Source: Gemmataceae bacterium (GTDB lineage: Bacteria > Planctomycetota > Planctomycetia > Gemmatales > Gemmataceae). From it: 64,000 nt of DNA. The stretch covers positions 85,813-149,812 of the forward strand of contig SIAJ01000004.1 in assembly GCA_009691845.1 (NCBI GenBank). The letters run 5' to 3'. The notes beneath the pieces are model-generated. The model saw nothing but the letters and a program-made list of their open reading frames with translations. It was not told the origin of the DNA and searched no databases. This document shows positions 58,555 to 64,000 of this stretch, in pieces. Made by a program: the position numbers and the translations under genes. Numbering within the stretch: the stretch's first letter is position 1; every line of letters begins with the position of its first letter.

Positions 58555-58833
58555 CTATGCTTTGCGAGGTCGCCCCGGCTTCGGTCCTTCTGGCTCCGAT
58601 ACTGGAGTCTCACCCTCGGCTTCCACGGCGGCAAGCAGCTTGCCCATCGTCGTCCCGAGTGCCTTCGCAAACTTCTCGATAACAAGAAGGCCCGGTGCTT
58701 GCTGGCCACGTTCGATGAGAGAGACATGCGTGCGATGCAGGCCTGCTACCTCCGCCAGCTTCTCCTGAGCCAAGCCTGCTTTCTTGCGGAGGCGGCGGAC
58801 GACTCTCCCAAATCGCACTTCGAGTCTGACCAC
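58555..58833 (-). CDS. XRE-family helix-turn-helix regulator
   Basis: This 92-residue protein starts at GTG 58833 and has a Cro/C1-type HTH: FGRVVRRLRKKAGLAQEKLA, EVAGLHRTHVSLIERGQQAP and VIEKFAKALGTTMGKLLAAV. The tail is Pro/Glu/Lys-rich (PKPGRPRKA). A perfect 7-bp palindrome immediately upstream (58840-58858) is a good candidate for its own operator. It likely represses its own transcript with the following unknown gene, as many island regulators do. Confidence 0.88.
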   Translation of the reverse strand: MVRLEVRFGRVVRRLRKKAGLAQEKLAEVAGLHRTHVSLIERGQQAPGLLVIEKFAKALGTTMGKLLAAVEAEGETPVSEPEGPKPGRPRKA

Positions 58834-58839
58834 GAGATT

Positions 58840-58858
58840 GGTTTCCCATGAGGAAACC
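58840..58858. promoter_or_regulatory. Palindrome ggtttcc-catga-ggaaacc, candidate XRE operator
   Basis: Arms ggtttcc (58840-58846) and ggaaacc (58852-58858) pair perfectly 7 bp before the XRE start codon. The size and place suit a dimeric HTH repressor site. No binding is proven. Confidence 0.45.
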
Positions 58859-59072
58859 CGTACTCCACTCGAATGCCGATAATGATTCTTCAGATTCGTA
58901 TTTGTCAGATTATTATCTACATTAAAATCGCGGCTCTATTTGATCGTGTGGAGACATATTCAACTCCGTCACGACCACTGCGTGGTTTGACGATCTAGCC
59001 CGCAATTCGTCTGTCTATTGGGCAATTTCGGGCCGGACACGACCACCGACAATCATTCTTCGGAGCAAGCAG

Positions 59073-62000
59073 ATGGATGATCTCGACCTGCTGGCCACCT
59101 TCATGGCTGCCCGATCCGCCCCGGACATCGAGACGTTGCTGGCTGTCCTGCCGTACCTTGGCCATGCGCCCGATCCCGAGCAACACCGGGCAAACCTGGC
59201 CCAGCTCCAAGCGAACAATTGGTTTCATGCTGAGCCGATCCGACTCGCCAACCTGGTGGGACGGCTGCAAGGTGCCCAAAACGCTTGGGCGAACTTGGCA
59301 GCCGCGTGGAATGGCCTTCCAGCCATCCATCCGGCAAGAGCATATCTCGCCCAAGAGGGCATCAGACTGCTTTGTGTCGCTGTACGGTTCGCCGATGCGG
59401 CACGATTGTTGATCGATGCGCATTTCGTGCAAGCGAAGGTAGACGCCGGGCTGGTGTTCGACCTCGCGAACGAGGTCAGGAAGGTTCTCGAACACTTGCC
59501 GAACGGGGCCGAGAATTCCGGCCTAGCCGACCTCGGCGACACGCTCCAGCGCGACTTGCACTTCATCGCTCGACATCCCGAGCTTCTTTTCGCCTGCGTT
59601 TGGAATAACGCGAGCCGCCCGATGAGTGTGCCATTCCGTCTGTCGCTGCGTGCGTTGGGCAATCGACCGCTGCCTCCCGAAGAACGCCGCTGGGTCCGCT
59701 CGGTCCGCACCACCACCGCGACCACTGGCATTGCGCCCGTCGCGGTACACAGAGTCCATAGGTTTGGCCGTCTGGCGATGGCCGCTTCTGAGGCCTGTAC
59801 GTGGCTCGTTACAGGTGGCGGCGGCACTGACACCTCAGTGCGGCTGTGGGACGTTCGCAGTTGGGAAGTTCAGGTGGTGCAGACCGGATTGGACAACATG
59901 ATAGCTGCCGTGGCAATCTCGGACGATGGTTGGCGTTTCGCTTATCTGGCTAAGGAGGGAGGTCAGTTGCTGATGCGGGTTCTCGACCGGAGGAATGGGA
60001 CCGAGTTGGTATGCCGCGCAGTACATCCGGTCCGCTCAATGCCACCGAGGCGAATTTCTCTGGGGACGGGGGGCTGCCGGGTTGCTTACCCTGCGACGGC
60101 TGAGGGGCAAAGCGGTGTCCGAATTGTCCATGTCCCCGAAACCGGCCAGGTGACAGACAGTTTCCTCCCGGCGAAAGACGCCGGATCAGTTATTTTCTTT
60201 CACGACGGTGCGCGGCTGCTCGTGGTAACGTTGACGGCTTGCCAAGTCTGGGACATCAACGGGAATCTCCTAAATTCCATCCCTTCGAGCGGCCATGAAA
60301 GCGTATTGGCCGAAGCTGTTTCGCCAGACGATCAACATGTTGCCCTAAGCGTTGAAGCAGGAAGAGTCGGCGTGTGGGAGATCGCCACAGGCACCGAGGT
60401 TGCAAGGCGACCTTCGCCCGAGGATCGCATCGAGTCCCTATGCTTCGTGCCTAAGCGGGATTTTTTGTGTCTGTGCGGCAGGGGCACTGTCACAGTGTGG
60501 AACTGGCGCACCGGAATTGACCACTGCATTTTGACTGCCGACCCCGGCTACAGGTTGCGTGACGTAGCAGCACTTCCGGACGGGCGCACAATCGTGGCAT
60601 CGGCCTGGGACGGCGCGATTCGACATTGGGACCTCGATACACCTCCCGAGGCGAGAAGGGTTCCAACTGGGCCTGAGCCAACCGAGGTCGTATGGACCGA
60701 ACGTGGCTGTCGAATAGTCGAACGCGGGCCAGACGGTGTTGTTGTGCGAGATGAAGAGCACGGAAGGGAATTGCTTCGGCGCTCTGACGACCGCCTGCTG
60801 ATCAGCCCGGATGCCCGCCTATTCGTCGAATGGCCAGCCGAGGGCCAAATCTGCGCGCGGGACGTTGTCACTCTCGCGGAGCGGTGGACCGTTGGTCCGC
60901 TATCTCCAGGACCGAATCGCGCCGAGTTCACCGGTGATGGCGAGCGGCTAATCCTTTCGTCGGAGGCCGGGCTTGTGGTGCTGAATATTTTTGACGGACG
61001 CGAAGTGCTTCGCCTGGACCATGAGATCGGTCGCCTTCTGCCTGACGACCGCCTGGTTGCACTCCAGGATGGTCGTGTCACGCTGTGGGACCTTGGTCAT
61101 GGTCACTGCTTGGCTCGTCAATCTGATCCGTACATCGGCCTCGATGCCGAGGTTCACGCGCTCAGCCCCAATCTCATTGCCCTTGGATGTCCCAGGCGTG
61201 GTGTCCTAGTTTGGGAGACAATGGGCAACACTCTCGTGCTGCACGCCTTGTCGCAGGGGGACACTCCGAGGCAAGTGTCCTGGTCCGACCGGGGCCGTAC
61301 CCTAATGGTCGCCGAGGAGTCCGGAGTCGATCTATGGATGCTTCCGGACGGCACTCACTTTCGCTTCACCGCCAATCGGCCTGATCCAAATGCGCCTCCA
61401 CATCGCGCCCACCTGCCGCAGGTTCCAAGCGGAAACGATGCGGTCGTGATTTCGTTGCCCGAGGGTGGCCAACTTCGCGGGAGTCGCGAAGGTGCCGTTG
61501 AGCGTAGGAACGAGCGTTCCGCTCAATGGGAGCCAGTTGGCCAGATGCCGACCCGCGTGACCGCGATTGCGTCTAGCGGCAACGGGCGGTTCGTGGCCAG
61601 TGGTGACAGTGAGGGAAATGTCAGGTGCTGGAGCGTGGCCACCGGGACTCTTGTCCACGAATTCCGAATCGAGACACCGGATGCGGGCGGGCTGCACGCC
61701 ATTTATTCCGTAGCAGCGGGTCCTGGTGGAGAGGTCGCTGCGTGTGCGGCCAGCGGTGACTTAGACGTTCACATCCGCACCACCGAGGTCGCCTCGGTAC
61801 TTCGACTCGCCGACCAGATCGGGCGTGAGGAGCAGTATCGCTTGTTTGACGAGCCGTGTAGGGCATTCAGCCGCTTGGTCTTCGACGAGAAGGGGGCTTG
61901 TCTTGCAGCAACTGTGGACGCGGGCCGAGAAATTCCTTTCGCCGTCATTTGGGACCTCACAGCAGGCAATTCACCGAGTGTAGTGCGATTTTCTCCTCCC

Positions 62001-62300
62001 CTCACGCGGAAGGATCGAACTCCTCCATATCAATGGCGGGCCAGTCCTGATGGTCGCGAGACAATCGTAACCGCGACCGGGACACGTGAGGTCGTCGCAC
62101 GTTACCCGATTCCAATCACTCCACTTTGCACATGTCCTAGTGGGCGAGCAGTTGTTGCACGCCCCCACACGATGATCGGGTCGTATAAGGGGCAGACCCG
62201 ATTCGTGCTGGCGCTGGAGGATCGCTGGCCGAAAGCAAATCAGGCCGGTGGTGCGACCGACAACAATCAGTCACCGGTCATTCCGACACGTTCGTTGTAG
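59073..62300 (+). CDS. Large WD40-repeat protein of the island, without nucleotide-binding domain
   Basis: This 1075-residue cytoplasmic protein has no signal peptide. Residues about 1-200 are helical (MDDLDLLATFMAARSAPDIE, LGDTLQRDLHFIARHPELLF), and the HPELLFACVWNN step resembles the linker that precedes WD40 domains in STAND ATPases (recalled family pattern). Residues about 230-1060 are beta-propeller blades, for example SVRLWDVRSWEVQ, ACQVWDINGNLLN, RVGVWEIATGTEVARRPSPE, TVTVWNWRTGID, AIRHWDLDTPP, RVTLWDLGHGHCLAR and NVRCWSVATGTLVHEF, probably two propellers. There is no Walker A. It may be a sensor or scaffold. It starts at ATG 59073, 239 bp from the divergent XRE gene. Confidence 0.85.
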   Translation: MDDLDLLATFMAARSAPDIETLLAVLPYLGHAPDPEQHRANLAQLQANNWFHAEPIRLANLVGRLQGAQNAWANLAAAWNGLPAIHPARAYLAQEGIRLLCVAVRFADAARLLIDAHFVQAKVDAGLVFDLANEVRKVLEHLPNGAENSGLADLGDTLQRDLHFIARHPELLFACVWNNASRPMSVPFRLSLRALGNRPLPPEERRWVRSVRTTTATTGIAPVAVHRVHRFGRLAMAASEACTWLVTGGGGTDTSVRLWDVRSWEVQVVQTGLDNMIAAVAISDDGWRFAYLAKEGGQLLMRVLDRRNGTELVCRAVHPVRSMPPRRISLGTGGCRVAYPATAEGQSGVRIVHVPETGQVTDSFLPAKDAGSVIFFHDGARLLVVTLTACQVWDINGNLLNSIPSSGHESVLAEAVSPDDQHVALSVEAGRVGVWEIATGTEVARRPSPEDRIESLCFVPKRDFLCLCGRGTVTVWNWRTGIDHCILTADPGYRLRDVAALPDGRTIVASAWDGAIRHWDLDTPPEARRVPTGPEPTEVVWTERGCRIVERGPDGVVVRDEEHGRELLRRSDDRLLISPDARLFVEWPAEGQICARDVVTLAERWTVGPLSPGPNRAEFTGDGERLILSSEAGLVVLNIFDGREVLRLDHEIGRLLPDDRLVALQDGRVTLWDLGHGHCLARQSDPYIGLDAEVHALSPNLIALGCPRRGVLVWETMGNTLVLHALSQGDTPRQVSWSDRGRTLMVAEESGVDLWMLPDGTHFRFTANRPDPNAPPHRAHLPQVPSGNDAVVISLPEGGQLRGSREGAVERRNERSAQWEPVGQMPTRVTAIASSGNGRFVASGDSEGNVRCWSVATGTLVHEFRIETPDAGGLHAIYSVAAGPGGEVAACAASGDLDVHIRTTEVASVLRLADQIGREEQYRLFDEPCRAFSRLVFDEKGACLAATVDAGREIPFAVIWDLTAGNSPSVVRFSPPLTRKDRTPPYQWRASPDGRETIVTATGTREVVARYPIPITPLCTCPSGRAVVARPHTMIGSYKGQTRFVLALEDRWPKANQAGGATDNNQSPVIPTRSL

Positions 62301-62376
62301 CGGGAGAAATCGCGGTATTCGCTCAGAGCGACAAAGAGCCAAGTTCAAATAACCTCCCCCCTTTGGAGTTGCCACG

Positions 62377-63075
62377 ATGTCTCTCGCCTTCGTTTGTCCC
62401 GAGTGCCAATCCCCGCTTCAAATCCAACCGGTTCGCGTCGAATCCATCATCCACTGCCCAGCTTGCCGTGCGGCAATCATCATCCCGGCACTGCCAGTTG
62501 CCAAGCTGATTTCGGACGCTCCTAGCCACGATGTCGTCCATGTTCAGCCAGTCGTCGCACCCGATGCTGTTTCGCAAACCTTTCAGGAAAACGAGCCTTT
62601 CCCGGAAGACATCATCAATTCCGGCTATGGATCAACGCCGCGCCGACGACGGCGTGGAATGCGGGCTGGCCCGCTATTTGGCTGTTTCGTGGCGTGTGTC
62701 GCCCTGGCATCAGTGGGAGTTGTCGCGGTTTTGCTTATTAAGCAACGAGCCAGAGATTTGGAAACTCCGGTCGTGAAGCATGGTGCCAACGCTGCCGGGC
62801 CAGACGCAAATAAGAATCAGCAACAAGATGATGTGGTCGATGCATTGGGCCTTATGTCTGGCTCGATTTGCGCGGTGCTTACCGTTCTGGGGTGCGTGGC
62901 GATCTATCTCATCCCGTGGTTGATCGCACTGTCCCGAAAGCACACCAATTCGAGCGGCATACTTGCTTTGAACTTCTTCCTTGGCTGGACGGGTTATTTT
63001 TGGGTGCTGGCGTTGATCTGGGCCGTCTGGAACCATGCGCCAAGATACCACGTCCATCGCCACTATCGCGGCTAA
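62377..63075 (+). CDS. Zinc-ribbon membrane protein with superinfection-immunity (Imm-like) C-terminus
   Basis: This 232-residue protein begins with a zinc ribbon (FVCPECQSPL and IIHCPACRAAII), a Pro/Ala-rich linker, one membrane helix (LFGCFVACVALASVGVVAVL), a polar Asn/Gln segment and a C-terminal pair of helices (ICAVLTVLGCVAIYLIPWLI, ALSRKHTNSSGILALNFFLG then WTGYFWVLALIWAVW). The P-x-L-I-A-x-x-R-K-H-x-N...NxxLGWTxxxWxxALIWA pattern is that of phage superinfection-immunity proteins (PF14373 type), which block DNA entry in phage T4 (established for T4). It follows the WD40 gene by 76 bp. Confidence 0.8.
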   Translation: MSLAFVCPECQSPLQIQPVRVESIIHCPACRAAIIIPALPVAKLISDAPSHDVVHVQPVVAPDAVSQTFQENEPFPEDIINSGYGSTPRRRRRGMRAGPLFGCFVACVALASVGVVAVLLIKQRARDLETPVVKHGANAAGPDANKNQQQDDVVDALGLMSGSICAVLTVLGCVAIYLIPWLIALSRKHTNSSGILALNFFLGWTGYFWVLALIWAVWNHAPRYHVHRHYRG

Positions 63076-63244
63076 GTAAGCTGGAATATCGACTCAATTC
63101 TCGCCGTTTTTCGGCTACTGGCGACTAGCCGTGGACGGTCCTCACAAAATACTTCCTCCGCCCCATCTTGAGCCAGCGCCACTCTCCCATCCCCACGAAC
63201 GCGGGATCGCCCCGGAACTCGTGGCCAGTCTTCAGTTGGGGGCA

Positions 63245-64000
63245 TCACTCCTTCATCTTTTCCCGGATGACTTTCAACCTCCGTAACAGTGCCTCGACAT
63301 GCCCGTTCTCGAACATCGCTGCCAAATGCCCTTCGCAGAAGCGATCCTTCCGAGAATGTGTGGTGAGTAACTTCTGGATCGTCGTGGCGTCGGCCTTTTC
63401 GATCTTCTTCGGCGAGTTCACGAACTCCTCGGCGGACTCCTGCCACTCCATCCAGTCGAAAGCATCTGTCACCCAGCCGTTGTCGTAGAGCGCCCTATGG
63501 AACTCCATGACGACTTCGTTGAACTCGAACCAAGGGAACTGGCCTTGGGGCATTTTCATGAAGCCAGCAGAGAATCCCTCGGCCTCGAAGCGGTCGAGGT
63601 ACGGGAGGATCGCGTCAATCTTCTTGGAAGCGATTGGGACCAGCCCTTCGGTTTCCTGCAACTTGTGCATCACCGACCAGACATCATGAAGTGAATGCTC
63701 GTAGGCGGCTCCTGCCTTACCCTGGTGGCGGGCGACCTCGGACTTGAAATTGTCGTAATCCGTCTCTTCGGCCAAACCCGCCAGAACTCGGACCCACGTG
63801 GGCTTCTGCACGAACAGACGGAAGGCGTAGTCCGTCCCGGCAGACTCCTTAATGTCGCACTCACCGAGAAGATCGGAGAATGCTTCCTGGAGGGCCTTCA
63901 GGTGCGAACGGAGCCTTGTCCGAATCATGATCCGGTCAGGATCGACGGGCTGGCCGTGCTTGCCGCTTCCCTTGCGGGCGCAGACGGCACTGAAGAAGCC
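63245..64000 (-). CDS. Two-part protein: GFFSAV N-terminal domain joined to DUF6508 (5' end outside window)
   Basis: The frame is open from 64000 to TGA at 63245 (251 residues shown). Residues about 1-90 (GFFSAVCARKGSGKHGQPVD, RTRLRSHLKALQEAFSDLLG, TDYAFRLFVQKPTWVRVLAG, EVARHQGKAGAAYEHSLHDV) resemble a small conserved bacterial protein that usually begins MW-x-F-T-T-x-GFFS, so only about seven residues are missing. The C-terminal part (FPWFEFNEVVMEFHRALYDN, FDWMEWQESAEEF, LLTTHSRKDRFCEGHLAAMF, NGHVEALLRRLKVIREK) is DUF6508-like. No known activity. The 170 bp beyond its stop hold no clear gene. Confidence 0.8.
   Translation of the reverse strand, partial: GFFSAVCARKGSGKHGQPVDPDRIMIRTRLRSHLKALQEAFSDLLGECDIKESAGTDYAFRLFVQKPTWVRVLAGLAEETDYDNFKSEVARHQGKAGAAYEHSLHDVWSVMHKLQETEGLVPIASKKIDAILPYLDRFEAEGFSAGFMKMPQGQFPWFEFNEVVMEFHRALYDNGWVTDAFDWMEWQESAEEFVNSPKKIEKADATTIQKLLTTHSRKDRFCEGHLAAMFENGHVEALLRRLKVIREKMKE

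Noticed and set aside
63126..63247. Readthrough of the TGA at 63245 as a second selenocysteine site
   Set aside because: The TGA follows a normal C-terminus (VIREKMKE), no redox motif is near, and no SECIS-like hairpin with good spacing was seen; the 39-codon extension is probably chance.
1..64000. CRISPR array or tandem repeat array
   Set aside because: No regularly spaced direct repeats were found; repeated strings are isolated palindromes between genes.

Overview
The window is GC-rich bacterial chromosome that looks planctomycete, most likely of the Gemmata group (inference). The sequence reasons are the paralogue-rich set of secreted proteins typical of that phylum: a DUF1501 protein, a pre-peptidase C-terminal (PPC) domain protein and a DUF1549/DUF1553 protein in one operon, a c-type-heme plus WD40 protein, a Cys-type sulfatase, Bat-type aerotolerance genes, FHA and Hanks-kinase proteins, zinc-ribbon membrane proteins, a UvrC without its C-terminal HhH region, and many dispersed perfect palindromes between genes. 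No rRNA, intact tRNA or CRISPR array was seen.

Layout. 1-8.9 kb: the start of rsgA (minus), a small Cys-rich exported protein, uvrC, surE, a very large FHA/coiled-coil/pseudokinase protein, a 2Fe-2S ferredoxin and a PAC2 protein. 8.9-15 kb: a minus-strand Bat operon (vWA protein, TPR protein, BatD-like, TPR/SH3 protein, large TPR protein). 15-20 kb: hemD, an oxidoreductase-like protein, a TIM-barrel epimerase and a multi-pass membrane protein. 20-29 kb: a cytochrome c'-like gene and the DUF1501/PPC/DUF1549-DUF1553/WD40 cluster. 29-37 kb: metabolic genes (aldo/keto reductase, nnrD, SDR, acyl-CoA dehydrogenase) and a sulfatase. 37-44 kb: a decayed region with a fused gene-pair scar, an IS transposase remnant between palindrome halves, hairpin repeats, a kinase fragment, and a gene interrupted by an in-frame TGA followed at once by a SECIS-like hairpin (candidate selenoprotein). 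44-57 kb: sulfite reductase, a flippase-like/glycosyltransferase pair, an enolase-superfamily enzyme, an M50 protease, an esterase-like protein that has lost its nucleophile, a kinase/permease pair, terC and nth. 57-64 kb: a probable integrated island that begins at a tRNA-Phe 3' fragment and carries an excisionase-like protein, an XRE regulator, a 1075-residue WD40 protein, a superinfection-immunity-type membrane protein and a DUF6508 fusion protein.

How the parts may work together. The Bat genes form a translationally coupled set (ATGA and GTGA overlaps) expected to act at the cell envelope. The DUF1501 cluster is probably an exported heme-protein system. The 57-64 kb segment has the boundary signs and gene content of an accessory island, but its role is inferred only.

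The most unusual observation is the in-frame TGA at 41999-42001. The reading frame stays open for about 100 codons before it and 373 codons after it, and a 7-bp hairpin with a GUC loop lies 13 nt downstream. Second is a dispersed palindrome family (core GGCACACTCCGTGTGCC) whose ends supply the stop codons of two genes and whose separated halves bracket an IS remnant.
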